NCBI RefSeq assembly: GCF_029846635.1
Contig: NZ_JARVTG010000002.1
Location: forward strand, 2,114,786-2,178,785
Source of the DNA: Pokkaliibacter sp. MBI-7
GTDB taxonomy: Bacteria; Pseudomonadota; Gammaproteobacteria; Pseudomonadales; Balneatricaceae
Direction: 5' to 3'
DNA: 64,000 nt
Positions 8,366 through 16,471 of this stretch are shown in pieces. Numbering within the stretch: the first letter of the stretch is position 1; each line of letters begins with the position of its first letter. The notes beneath the pieces are model-generated. The model saw only the letters and a program-made list of their open reading frames with translations. It did no database searches and was not told where the DNA came from. The position numbers and the translations under genes were made by a program.

Positions 8366-9016
8366 ATGCGCCCTGCTGAGTTTTCCCCGGAAGAGATCAT
8401 CGCTGCTGGCGAAGCCCTGGTGGCCGCTGGTCGCAATGTGACCGGCTTCGCCCTACGGCAGAAGGTCGGTGGCGGCAACCCCAATCGGCTCAAACAAGTG
8501 TGGGATGAGTCGCAGGCGGAAGTTGAGTTGCTGGAAAGGCAGCTCAGTGAAGCGCGAACTCATGGACAGGCACAGGCTGTCGAGTTGGCTCAGCTACGTG
8601 AGCGTTTGGCAGCGTCTGAACAAGCGGTAAAGGTTGCGGCGGAAACTCATGCTCAAGAGCTGGAGCAGGCACACTCTGACATGAAGGCGGTGCGGGCCGA
8701 GCTAGATACAGCTCGTCGAGAAGCAGCCGAAAAGATCGAAACGCTGCGGGGTGAGTTGGCCGAGCACAAGGCCAGGGCGGCGGCAGATGCTAAGGTGCAC
8801 GCCGATTACCGGGCGAGGGTGGAGCAGGATACCGCACGAATGACCGAGATGCTGAATCAGACTAAAGAGGCGCTGGAAGCGGCGCGGCATGATGCGGCAG
8901 CCGCCCGTGAATCTACTGCAAAGCTCTCAGGTCAGTGGGAGGTGATGCAGGCTCAGAATGCCACTCTACTGGCTGCTGTCCAGCTGCGGTCTGATCAGGG
9001 TGCGGGTGGAAAATAA
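8366..9016 (+). CDS. KfrA-like DNA-binding coiled-coil protein
   Basis: A 216-residue protein with the KfrA N-terminal layout: a small helix-turn-helix-like domain (residues 1-45, EEIIAAGEALVAAGRNVTGF, then KVGGGNPNRLKQVW) and a very long uninterrupted coiled coil (residues about 50-200, rich in Glu, Ala, Arg, Gln). Plasmid KfrA proteins bind DNA at their own promoter and form filament-like structures that aid segregation. The ATG at 8366 is chosen for GGAGGA at 8354-8359; an in-frame ATG at 8336 overlaps the -10. Its expression may be subject to the TTTG tract upstream. Confidence 0.85.
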   Translation: MRPAEFSPEEIIAAGEALVAAGRNVTGFALRQKVGGGNPNRLKQVWDESQAEVELLERQLSEARTHGQAQAVELAQLRERLAASEQAVKVAAETHAQELEQAHSDMKAVRAELDTARREAAEKIETLRGELAEHKARAAADAKVHADYRARVEQDTARMTEMLNQTKEALEAARHDAAAARESTAKLSGQWEVMQAQNATLLAAVQLRSDQGAGGK

Positions 9017-9055
9017 CTCCATTGCCTGATGCCTCCACTGCCATCACACCACAAT

Positions 9056-9293
9056 CCAATCCTCTGTCCCGCCGTCAGGCTTGATGCAGGACGGCACCAC
9101 TGCTTTGTTCCGAGATATGTATTTCAGGCACGGGAGTGTCATGCATTTGCCCTTTGAGCTCAATCCGCAAATCATCTACAGTCAGGCTGGCTCCATCGGT
9201 AAGGCCATCACTGAGTTGTTGATGAACTCAGTGGATGCCCAGGCCACCACGGTCACGCTGACACTCGACAAGACCGGCTTCCGCTGCAGGGAT
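9056..9293 (+). repeat. Dispersed repeat copy B with partial duplication of the GHKL ATPase gene start
   Basis: The first 57 bases match copies A and C. Homology to copy C then continues through the leader and about 150 bases of the GHKL ATPase coding sequence, with small indels and many third-position changes, and stops abruptly near 9293 (equivalent to about 11730). It is an old, diverged partial duplication rather than an assembly repeat. Confidence 0.85.
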
Positions 9294-9311
9294 GCATGCC
9301 GGTCGAGGTAG
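9141..9311 (+). pseudogene. Truncated copy of the GHKL ATPase gene
   Basis: It reads MHLPFELNPQIIYSQAG, then the Bergerat N-box ELLMNSVDAQA, and keeps homology to the full-length gene at 11564 up to GFRCRD, after which five unrelated residues precede a stop. The G1 and G2 ATP-binding boxes and the whole rest of the protein are lost. Three residues (HHI) present in the full copy are missing here. Confidence 0.85.
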
Positions 9312-9322
9312 AAAGTCGAGAT

Positions 9323-9505
9323 ATGAAAATCGCGATCGTCAAAGCCTATAACTATGGGATCGATTCCCTGAATGAATCGGGGGACCCGAGCAAGCGCTAC
9401 AAGCACAAGCTGGAACGGCTAGCTGCCTTAGATGTGCGGAGCCACCTAAGCCGATTGAGGGGATACACACGGCACCGGGACAACGAACTCCTCATCCTGC
9501 TGTAG
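9323..9505 (+). CDS. Possible small basic protein after the duplication breakpoint
   Basis: A 60-residue frame (MKIAIVKAYNYGIDSLNESG..., rich in Arg and Leu at its end). Only a weak purine run precedes the ATG. It starts just after the ATPase homology breaks off, so it may be a real small gene or the remnant of one. No family recognised. Confidence 0.3.
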   Translation: MKIAIVKAYNYGIDSLNESGDPSKRYKHKLERLAALDVRSHLSRLRGYTRHRDNELLILL

Positions 9506-9579
9506 AAAAGGCAGGGTGGCTCAACGTGGACTCCTATAGAGTGTGAGCTTCCTCCGGTTGGTACTATGGGAACACAAGA

Positions 9580-9774
9580 TTGAATAGCTGGGAACGGCGC
9601 GGGATTAGCGGTGACTACCTCACAGGGAAAGACCCGCAAGCTCTGAAATCCTGGCTGGATGCCGAACAGTTAACTCATTGGCAGCGGATCTACCCACCGG
9701 ATGCGGTTATGCAGAAGCTACGCGAACGACTTGAGAAGGAGAGCCTAGATGGCAACGGCGACACCACCGACTGA
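9580..9774 (+). CDS. Possible small protein upstream of the zinc-ribbon gene
   Basis: A 64-residue frame with a TTG start; the open frame extends 12 codons further upstream without an ATG, so it may be the tail of a broken gene. It is charged and helical (DPQALKSWLDAEQLTHWQRI). Its end overlaps the next ORF by 26 bases and contains that gene's AAGGAG. Confidence 0.35.
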   Translation: MNSWERRGISGDYLTGKDPQALKSWLDAEQLTHWQRIYPPDAVMQKLRERLEKESLDGNGDTTD

Positions 9775-9943
9775 GACCACGTCTGACAAAAACGAAATGG
9801 GCTCAAGAATCGAGTGCGATCACTGCTACGACTATTTCTCTCCAGAGTTCATGGTGTATATGGATGGCATCGCAGACGGTCAGACCTGGTGCAAGAACTG
9901 CCATGAGGAGTTTGGTGTATTCTGCGGGCGGCTGGATCGTTAA
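9749..9943 (+). CDS. Small zinc-ribbon-like protein
   Basis: 64 residues with two Cys-x2-Cys knuckles, CDHC near residue 25 and CKNC near residue 50, consistent with a single bound zinc. The remainder is acidic and aromatic. AAGGAG at 9735-9740 supports the ATG. It overlaps the preceding frame, suggesting coupling. It converges with the WYL regulator gene. Function unknown; such small ribbons often act as adaptors. Confidence 0.6.
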   Translation: MATATPPTETTSDKNEMGSRIECDHCYDYFSPEFMVYMDGIADGQTWCKNCHEEFGVFCGRLDR

Positions 9944-10042
9944 ATAGGCCCGTGTGGATATTGGAGCGCTTCGTGCTGAAGTGGATTGATTGATTAATCA
10001 AAGCACGCCGCGTAAAACTTGCTCTACATTAATTCAAGCAGG

Positions 10043-11041
10043 CTAGAACCCCAGTTCATGGGCAGGCCTATTTGAGCCAGCCTCAAAGGCAAATACGGGC
10101 CAAGCCTTAGCATTTCCCTCTACAGCCATGTTGTATTCAGCTTCGCTCGCTGGAATACGATTATCCACCAAGAAATAGCCGATTAGCGGTTTGCGAAGTC
10201 TAATCCTTTTGGGTTTCCCAGCCCCATCCTCATCTAACTCGTAATCGGTAACGATTAAGGCTTGTTGATCTTCACTAAGGTGCGGATTAGGTCTCAGTTC
10301 AAGTTCGACTATCTGCTCCCACTCAACATCAAACTCAGGTGGAATACCTCTACAGCGCTCAAAAGCCGGGGCGCTCTCTCCCCAGTCCTTCGTGGACTTA
10401 GAGGGTTTGACCACTTTGGGTGTGCTTTTAAATCGACCAATGAGGAAATCACGATACGCCAAGCTATCCCAGCAAAACGCGCGTACGTGGTAACGGTTGT
10501 TAACGAACGCGATTGCCGTAGGCGTTAGCCGTCGGCCACGCCCCTTAGGTGAATTCATCGAAGCAACCACGGCTTCGATAGACCGCTGGTGTTCGATGGC
10601 CGAGAGCAACCGGGCTAGGACGCACAGATTGTGGCGGCGCGTCAGCATCGGCATTTCGGTGGCGTGGGCGGCCACGGGCGGCGCGTACTCTTCTATGGTC
10701 TGCCACTGTAAATCCGCTTCGGACAGCAAAACCGGCTCAAAGCTTTCAGAGGGTTGATGGTAGGGAATACCTAACTGATATTGCTTTACCGCCTTCGGAG
10801 CGATTTGCTGATAAAGTTTTATGTCTTTCTGAGCCTGGGGACGCGAGATCCCAAAGGTCTCCATCAGCATGGTCGTAGTTAACCGTCTCTCCCAGAGTAA
10901 CTGGCGTTCGATATAACACAGGCGCAGCCACTGCGGGTGCGAATACGCTCCAGCTTCAAGTCGCTTACTGGCCAAATCCGTCACGGAGACTGCTTGCTTG
11001 TCTGACGCGATCGCGGGTTTGATGTACTGCGAATACTGCAT
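10043..11041 (-). CDS. WYL-domain transcriptional regulator (BrxR/CapW-like)
   Basis: A 332-residue protein with an N-terminal winged-helix part (WLRLCYIERQLLWERRLTTTMLMETFGISRPQAQKDI, residues about 40-75) and a WYL domain (RRLTPTAIAFVNNRYHVRAF followed by CWDSLAYRDFLIGRF, residues about 165-205), then a C-terminal domain. This resembles the BrxR/CapW regulators that repress phage-defence loci such as BREX and CBASS. Those proteins act as homodimeric repressors that may respond to a ligand. It is transcribed divergently from the GHKL ATPase gene across a 520-bp region with an inverted repeat just upstream of its start, so autoregulation and control of the ATPase gene are plausible but inferred. 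Confidence 0.8.
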   Translation of the reverse strand: MQYSQYIKPAIASDKQAVSVTDLASKRLEAGAYSHPQWLRLCYIERQLLWERRLTTTMLMETFGISRPQAQKDIKLYQQIAPKAVKQYQLGIPYHQPSESFEPVLLSEADLQWQTIEEYAPPVAAHATEMPMLTRRHNLCVLARLLSAIEHQRSIEAVVASMNSPKGRGRRLTPTAIAFVNNRYHVRAFCWDSLAYRDFLIGRFKSTPKVVKPSKSTKDWGESAPAFERCRGIPPEFDVEWEQIVELELRPNPHLSEDQQALIVTDYELDEDGAGKPKRIRLRKPLIGYFLVDNRIPASEAEYNMAVEGNAKAWPVFAFEAGSNRPAHELGF

Positions 11042-11465
11042 CTAGCGGCCCTTCCACTCTCGCCTAATGACTCATACCACAGCAGTGTAAGTGGATACTG
11101 TATAAACATCTACTACCTATATTTAATATATAGATGTATAAAATATAGATACTTTGGCGGTCTGCAGTGCTCCTCTACGTGGACTAAGAACGTAACGACA
11201 GCGCATAGGGTGATTCAGTGAGCTTTGCCACTCTCAATACCAATCTGTTTAAACCCATATCGGGTGAGAACGGGCGGTCGATGCTCTCGTGCCTCCCCGG
11301 GACATGGCCATCCGTCAGCATGACAGGTCGGTGCCACTTCAGGTGTGGCCGTTGCCGTGGCACGGCGATCAGTGGCCCTGCAAGGTGCCGGATGCGAAAG
11401 GAAGCTGGACGCATGTCCTATCCACGCCAGCCGAAACCACCGATACGTCCGTCCTCTAACGCCTA
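11042..11465. other. Divergent intergenic region between the WYL and GHKL genes
   Basis: The left part (11090-11155) is very AT-rich and promoter-like. A small frame at 11304-11459 (51 residues, MAIRQHDRSVPLQVWPLPWH...) reads like protein but lacks a ribosome binding site and may be the remnant of a broken gene. Nothing else is identifiable. Confidence 0.35.
11106..11137. promoter_or_regulatory. Inverted repeat ACATCTA-N18-TAGATGT, possible regulator operator
   Basis: A perfect 7-bp inverted repeat in the AT-rich region 65 bases upstream of the WYL regulator start. Several TATA-like blocks lie between and around the arms. The spacing would suit a dimeric repressor. Function inferred from position. 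Confidence 0.45.
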
Positions 11466-11527
11466 CCCCAACCCTCTGCCCCGCCGTCAGGCTTGATGCA
11501 GGACGGCACCACCGCTTTGTTCCGATA
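11466..11527 (+). repeat. Dispersed repeat, copy C
   Basis: Third copy of the 57-base repeat (see 7911 and 9056). It directly precedes the leader of the full-length GHKL ATPase gene. Copies B and C share sequence continuously from here into the gene. Confidence 0.85.
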
Positions 11528-11563
11528 CTCCCGTGCGATATGTATTCAGGCACGGGAGGTGTC

Positions 11564-13867
11564 ATGCAACTGCCCTTTGAACTTGATCCGCAGATCATCC
11601 ATCACATCATCTACAGCCAGGCCGGCTCCATCGGCAAGGCCATCATTGAGCTGCTGATGAACTCGGTGGATGCCAAAGCCTCCACGGTCACGCTGACACT
11701 GGACAAGACCGGCTTCCGCTGCCGGGATGACGGTGCCGGCTTCGCCAGCCGTGAGGATGTTATTCAGTACTTTGGTCGCTTCGGGACACCCCATGTGGAG
11801 GGGGACGCCACCTTTGGTCGCTTCCGCCTGGGGCGGGGCCAGATCATGGCACATGCCCGTACAATCTGGCGTTCCAATGGCTGGCAGATGCGGGTCGATA
11901 CCCGCACCATGGGTTACCACTATGATCTGGAGCAGTGCGCCGCTGAACGGGGCTGCGCCATTGAGGGAGACTGGTATGACCCCCTGAGCGAAGAGGAGCT
12001 GATGTCCACAATACAGGAGATTCGCGACCTGGTGCGCTATACCCCGATTCAGATCGTACTCAACGAGCGCGTGATCTCTCGTGATCCGCGCCTTGAACAG
12101 TGGGACTATGAAGACGACATGGCCTACTACCGGGTCAGGGACGACGGGGCGGTCGGCATCTATAATCTGGGGGTGCTGGTCCGTCACGATCCGGGGCATG
12201 TGTTTGGCGCCGGTGGTCTGATCGTTTCCAAACAGGCTATTGATCTGAACGTCTCCCGTACCGAGATCCTGCGTAAGAGCTGTCCGGTGTGGAAAAAGAT
12301 CGCGGCGCAGTTTGGCAAACTGACCGCCGAACTGACACAGCGCAGCGCCCATCGTAAAACCGAATCACGCAGAGAGCAGACGGCCAGGCAGTTGATGTCC
12401 GGGCATGCTGAGCTGGTGCGGCTGTACCACCATGAGGAGGTGATTACCCTCCTGCCGGGCAAACGTCATGTCAGCCTGGCACACTTTCTGCGCCATTGCT
12501 GGAGTGGTACGCAAGAGGGGAGCGTGTACAGCGTGGCCAGCTCTTCAGGTGTTCCTCGGGGAGAAGCCATTGCCAGTGCAGGCATCTGTACCATCGTTCA
12601 TCCCCAGACCCTGACCCGCTTTGGGTGCTACAACGACACAGAGTTTCAGGAGGTACTGGTAAACATCCTGCACCTGGTTGCCGAGCGTGATCACGAGGGC
12701 CACCTCAACCTCGATCCCCCCGCCCTGTTGGATTTTAAGGTGTTGCATCAGGCGTTTGTTGAACGCACTCAGCTACTCTCAGAAAAAAGCCTGGATAAAG
12801 AAACCCGACGCGCCTGGGTCGCGCTGCGCTGGTGTCTGGTGCAGTACGCCCGGCTTTGTACAGGCTACGCCAACCGCTTTCATATCGTGCTCGGTGAATC
12901 GTCCTCAGCAGAGGCCTGGACCGACGGCGAAAGCTATATTGCTATTGATCGCAAGGTCGTGCAGCGGTTGAAGGGGCACCCATTACAAACCGCTGCCTAC
13001 ATCTTCAATCTGGTGGAGCACGAATTGGCCCATGAGGGCGACAGCATGGACTGTGGGCACGATGAAGCGTTCTATCAGCGTTTTCACGACCTCACGATCA
13101 CCCATAGTCAGGACCGGCAGCGCCACCTGCACCAATTCCTGCGCAGATACACCGACAGCATGACCCGTGCCGATACCTACAAACCCCGTAGTGAAGCCTG
13201 GCGTGGACGGCACCTTGTCGATCTGGCCAGCCGACGCCGGCAAACGCGGGATATGTCGCCAGCCATTGAGAGCATCAGCGAAGGCGAGGCGATGCTGCTG
13301 GCCAGTCCGCCTGACGAGAACCTGGCCCTGATCACTCAGGTCAATGCCCGGCTGCAGCAGGTGCAGGCCCCACCGCCCGACTGGCATGCCGTGCTTCTAC
13401 AGGCGCAGAAGGCGCAGGTTCAACGAGCCATCATCGAGCAGCAACAACAGCAACAGCGTCAACAACAGTGGGAGGAGGAACAGGCCGCCTGGCGCGCAAG
13501 CAACGCCGAGTTTGAGGCCATGCAACAAGCAGAGCGTACTCGTCTGGACCACTTGCGGGCTCAGCTGGCCAATATCCCGGAGCTGGATCAGGACACGCTC
13601 AAGGAGGCGCTTGATTATTGGGAATGTATGTGCGAGACCCCCGACACTCTGGACGAGGCCATGAAACAACTGGCCAGCCAGCCCTGGGCCATCTTCTGGC
13701 CTGAGCAGGAGCAGGAGAACGAACCGACACCCGAGAGCTATATCCCGGAAGAGGTGCGGCACTTGTTGCAGCCTGGAGAAACCTGGTGGTCTATACAGCG
13801 TAATGCCGCCGCTGCCGGCTTCTATCGCGAGGCCGATTATCTGCGCTGGCGTGAACAGCAGGATTAA
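11564..13867 (+). CDS. GHKL (Hsp90/MutL-type) ATPase fused to an HExxH metallopeptidase-like region
   Basis: 767 residues. The N-terminal Bergerat ATP-binding fold is clear: N-box ELLMNSVDA with Glu29, Asn33 and Asp36; G1 box DDGAG (55-59); G2-like glycine loop FGRFRLGRGQ (84-93). In the middle the sequence VEHELAHEGDSMDCGHDEAFY gives HELAH at 486-490 and a further His499, the HExxH-x8-H arrangement of a zinc peptidase site. A Gln-rich coiled coil follows (about 615-665), then an acidic C-terminal part. GGGAGG at 11554-11559 sets the start well inside the longer open frame. I recall related GHKL proteins on phages and plasmids with no firm function. The divergent WYL-type regulator suggests a stress or defence role, which is inference. 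Confidence 0.85.
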   Translation: MQLPFELDPQIIHHIIYSQAGSIGKAIIELLMNSVDAKASTVTLTLDKTGFRCRDDGAGFASREDVIQYFGRFGTPHVEGDATFGRFRLGRGQIMAHARTIWRSNGWQMRVDTRTMGYHYDLEQCAAERGCAIEGDWYDPLSEEELMSTIQEIRDLVRYTPIQIVLNERVISRDPRLEQWDYEDDMAYYRVRDDGAVGIYNLGVLVRHDPGHVFGAGGLIVSKQAIDLNVSRTEILRKSCPVWKKIAAQFGKLTAELTQRSAHRKTESRREQTARQLMSGHAELVRLYHHEEVITLLPGKRHVSLAHFLRHCWSGTQEGSVYSVASSSGVPRGEAIASAGICTIVHPQTLTRFGCYNDTEFQEVLVNILHLVAERDHEGHLNLDPPALLDFKVLHQAFVERTQLLSEKSLDKETRRAWVALRWCLVQYARLCTGYANRFHIVLGESSSAEAWTDGESYIAIDRKVVQRLKGHPLQTAAYIFNLVEHELAHEGDSMDCGHDEAFYQRFHDLTITHSQDRQRHLHQFLRRYTDSMTRADTYKPRSEAWRGRHLVDLASRRRQTRDMSPAIESISEGEAMLLASPPDENLALITQVNARLQQVQAPPPDWHAVLLQAQKAQVQRAIIEQQQQQQRQQQWEEEQAAWRASNAEFEAMQQAERTRLDHLRAQLANIPELDQDTLKEALDYWECMCETPDTLDEAMKQLASQPWAIFWPEQEQENEPTPESYIPEEVRHLLQPGETWWSIQRNAAAAGFYREADYLRWREQQD

Positions 13868-13920
13868 GTGCCCTGGTCCAGCTGTCTTGCTGGGCCATTC
13901 CTCTATCTCTCCCGCTCCCG

Positions 13921-13972
13921 CTGCCAGTCAGGTTTCCCCCGCTACACGCTGATGAGCCAGAACTACACTGCC
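13921..13972 (+). repeat. 52-bp direct repeat, left copy
   Basis: Begins CTGCCAGTCAGGTTTCCCCC and ends AACTACACTGCC. It is identical over 52 bases to 15038-15089. The two copies bracket the DinD-like gene. Confidence 0.9.
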
Positions 13973-14098
13973 CGGCAGTGTTTCATCCAATCATTTAACG
14001 AGGGTGCCAAGCCATAGCCGGCGCATTGTTAAAGTGCTACTTTTACTTACGGATACATTCTGTGACTGTGTTAGAATCACGCGTTTTTTTGGAACAGG

Positions 14099-14965
14099 AT
14101 GGATGCCATGGACTATAGTGAATATGAAGGCGAACGCTGTAAGGATGTCGATCTCTTTCACTTTGAGGAAGACTTCATGAACTTCAACGATCTGGCCAGA
14201 GCGAATGGGTTTACTTACTGGTATGCCCGTGACTTCATGTTTATGCTCGGCTACAGCTCGTACGAGACCTTTCGCAAAGTCCTCAATAAGGCCATGACCA
14301 CCTGCCTGACACTGGACATTGACACGTCCGATAATTTTCAGCAGACCCACCGAACGCTGGATGGTAAAGAGGTCAAAGACTTCAAACTCTCGCGCTTTGC
14401 GTGTTATCTGGTCGCCATGAACGGTGATAACAAGAAAGAAAAAGTGGCTCAGGCGCAGGCCTTCTTTGCTGTCACGGCCGAAGCGATTCAGCGCTATGTA
14501 GACAATCCTGCAGAGGTTGAGCGTGTCCTGATCCGTGACGAGATTACCGCCCATGAGAAAACCCTGGCATCCACAGCCAAGGCTGCGGGCATTGAGACAG
14601 CCAAGGACTATGCCTTTTTTCAGAATGCGGGGTATAGAGGCATGTACAACATGAGCCTTACTCAGCTCAAGGAATATAAAGGACTGGCCCAGAAAAACCG
14701 CTCTTTGCTCGATTTTATGGGTAAAGAAGAGCTGGCTGCCAATCTCTTTCGTATCACCCAGACCGACCTGAAGATGAAGAATGAAGCTATTCAAGGTCAA
14801 CGTCTGGCAGAAAATACGGCCAGGGAAGTAGGCTCTAAAATCCGCAAAACCATGTTAGAAATCAGTGGTATTGCCCCTGAAGATATGGCTTTGGCAGATG
14901 ACATCAAGAAAGTGAAGACATCATTAAAACAGACTCATCGCGGTCTTAAAAAACTGGATAGTTAA
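14099..14965 (+). CDS. dinD: DinD-like DNA-damage-inducible protein (BRO-N/antirepressor type)
   Basis: 288 residues matching E. coli DinD in layout. The BRO-like N-terminus contains NGFTYWYARDFMFMLGYSSYETF; then come LSRFACYLVAMNGD, AKDYAFFQNAGYRGMY and MGKEELAANLFRITQTDLKM. E. coli DinD is SOS-induced and inhibits RecA strand exchange. I see no CTGT-N8-ACAG LexA box upstream, but an inverted GTGA-N11-TCAC pair lies near 14063-14081. The start may be 14099 or the in-frame ATG at 14108. The gene stands alone between two 52-bp direct repeats, as if it were an exchangeable cassette. Confidence 0.88.
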   Translation: MDAMDYSEYEGERCKDVDLFHFEEDFMNFNDLARANGFTYWYARDFMFMLGYSSYETFRKVLNKAMTTCLTLDIDTSDNFQQTHRTLDGKEVKDFKLSRFACYLVAMNGDNKKEKVAQAQAFFAVTAEAIQRYVDNPAEVERVLIRDEITAHEKTLASTAKAAGIETAKDYAFFQNAGYRGMYNMSLTQLKEYKGLAQKNRSLLDFMGKEELAANLFRITQTDLKMKNEAIQGQRLAENTAREVGSKIRKTMLEISGIAPEDMALADDIKKVKTSLKQTHRGLKKLDS

Positions 14966-15037
14966 CCCTTCCTCTTGCGATTCCCCGTACAAGGCCCAGT
15001 GACGCTGCTGGGCTTACTCATCCTCAAAACCCTTCTT

Positions 15038-15089
15038 CTGCCAGTCAGGTTTCCCCCGCTACACGCTGATGAGCCAGAACTACACTGCC
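15038..15089 (+). repeat. 52-bp direct repeat, right copy
   Basis: Identical to 13921-13972. Together they enclose 1065 bp with one gene. Its end contains an ATG (15069) in frame with the next gene. Confidence 0.9.
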
Positions 15090-15125
15090 TGCTTCGTTAA
15101 CCATGAAACAGCGCAGGATAACCGT

Positions 15126-15581
15126 ATGAAAGACAACAGGATGACCCCTCTCATCAAACAGGCAATGCAGGATCATCATGTCGTGGTGCTGGTCGGCGCG
15201 CCGGGGGCCGGTAAAAGTGTCGCTGCCTATCAGGTACTGGATTTACCCATTGAATGGGATGCACTGGGGCGCCTGCAGGAATCGCCCACCCCTTTGATAA
15301 CAGAGAATAACGTGATCCTGACTGATGTGATGGGTGAGCCCTATGCACTCAACATCGATTACCTCCAGCGTCACGGTGCAACCCCGGGCACATTCAAGAT
15401 CATGATCTGCGCACAGGTACTGGAAGAAGCGCAGCCATTACTGGACTGCTTGCGGTCACTGGGCTATCACCGCTGCCTGATGATTCACATAGCGTCGTGG
15501 AAAACAGGGGAGGCGATGTCACGCAATCGGGTTAAACGCATACTGGATAACTGCACCACTACGCTATTCCCACAGCCTTAG
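15126..15581 (+). CDS. Small P-loop NTPase
   Basis: 151 residues with a Walker A motif GAPGAGKS near residue 27 after a hydrophobic strand (VVVLVG), and a possible Walker B-type strand NNVILTD near residue 65. It is about the size of a minimal P-loop domain. AGGA at 15114-15117 supports the ATG at 15126; the frame is also open from an ATG at 15069 inside the repeat, which would add 19 residues. No partner gene is evident. Function unknown. Confidence 0.7.
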   Translation: MKDNRMTPLIKQAMQDHHVVVLVGAPGAGKSVAAYQVLDLPIEWDALGRLQESPTPLITENNVILTDVMGEPYALNIDYLQRHGATPGTFKIMICAQVLEEAQPLLDCLRSLGYHRCLMIHIASWKTGEAMSRNRVKRILDNCTTTLFPQP

Positions 15582-15739
15582 CATTGCATAACGGAGGTCA
15601 TCCCCGTGCAATCGCCGAACAAGGCCAGCGCGTCTCCATACATGTACCGGGCAAACCCTCTGAGCCTCCGTGAGCTTTTCCTGCTGTGTGCTCACCCTAT
15701 TCCCCCAATACTACGGCCATCGTTCGGTGAGGTACTGCG

Positions 15740-16471
15740 ATGGCCATCTACCATTTGATCCATCCCCGCTCCCATCTGTCCGGCCAGTACGGCATTGATA
15801 CGCCCTGGCAGGTCGATCAGATTCGTCAGCTGCTGGCCTTCATCCAGCGCGTCCGGGATACGTTCCCGGTACTGCCGGGCATTGATGACGGTCTGTCCGA
15901 AGCCACCGCCATGTTGGTATTAGAGCAGGTGCTGCCCGGCTGTCGGGCACTGACCTGTAGCCTGTCCTGTTCTGCGGCAGCAGCCCGCAGGCAGCCCGTC
16001 GTCCCGGTCAATCTGGTGCAGGTGTGGTATGAGGTGGCCGCGGTCACCCCCATCACGACTCTTTATCAACTGAGCATGGCCATGGGTGTGGGTCTGTCGG
16101 ATGTCAGTCATGCCCTGGCTCAGGTTCTGCTGCGACAGGCGGAGTCGGTCCACCACGCGGATTGGGAACAGGTGATGAAGTTACGCTGGATGGCTGCCGG
16201 GTATCCGGTACAGTCCGCATGGCATTGGCACACGGTCTATTCGCAGCCGTTATCAGGCCGTCTGTTGCAACGCACCCTGTGTGATCTGCTGCGCCTGGAG
16301 TCAGGGGTGGTCGCGACACTGGAGCCAGAGCAGACAGGCTCCGCTCCCATCCCAAGGGCTCAGGCCGACACATCCGATCCCACTGCTCTGCAGCTGGCAC
16401 TCTTCCCGACGATCCATCCATCACCTCTTTCATCAAACAATATGGAGGCCCATCGTGGCACGAGGCGTTAA
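15740..16471 (+). CDS. Unknown ICE protein upstream of ssb
   Basis: 243 residues without a recognised domain; the central part is hydrophobic and helical. Its stop lies 17 bases inside the ssb gene, and its tail carries the GGAGG used by ssb, so it belongs to the ssb operon. It may correspond to the variable genes found beside ssb in SPI-7-like ICEs. Function unknown. Confidence 0.7.
   Translation: MAIYHLIHPRSHLSGQYGIDTPWQVDQIRQLLAFIQRVRDTFPVLPGIDDGLSEATAMLVLEQVLPGCRALTCSLSCSAAAARRQPVVPVNLVQVWYEVAAVTPITTLYQLSMAMGVGLSDVSHALAQVLLRQAESVHHADWEQVMKLRWMAAGYPVQSAWHWHTVYSQPLSGRLLQRTLCDLLRLESGVVATLEPEQTGSAPIPRAQADTSDPTALQLALFPTIHPSPLSSNNMEAHRGTRR

Noticed and set aside
14041..14098. LexA box upstream of the DinD-like gene
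   Set aside because: The GTGA-N11-TCAC pair does not match the CTGT-N8-ACAG consensus; SOS control cannot be claimed from sequence.
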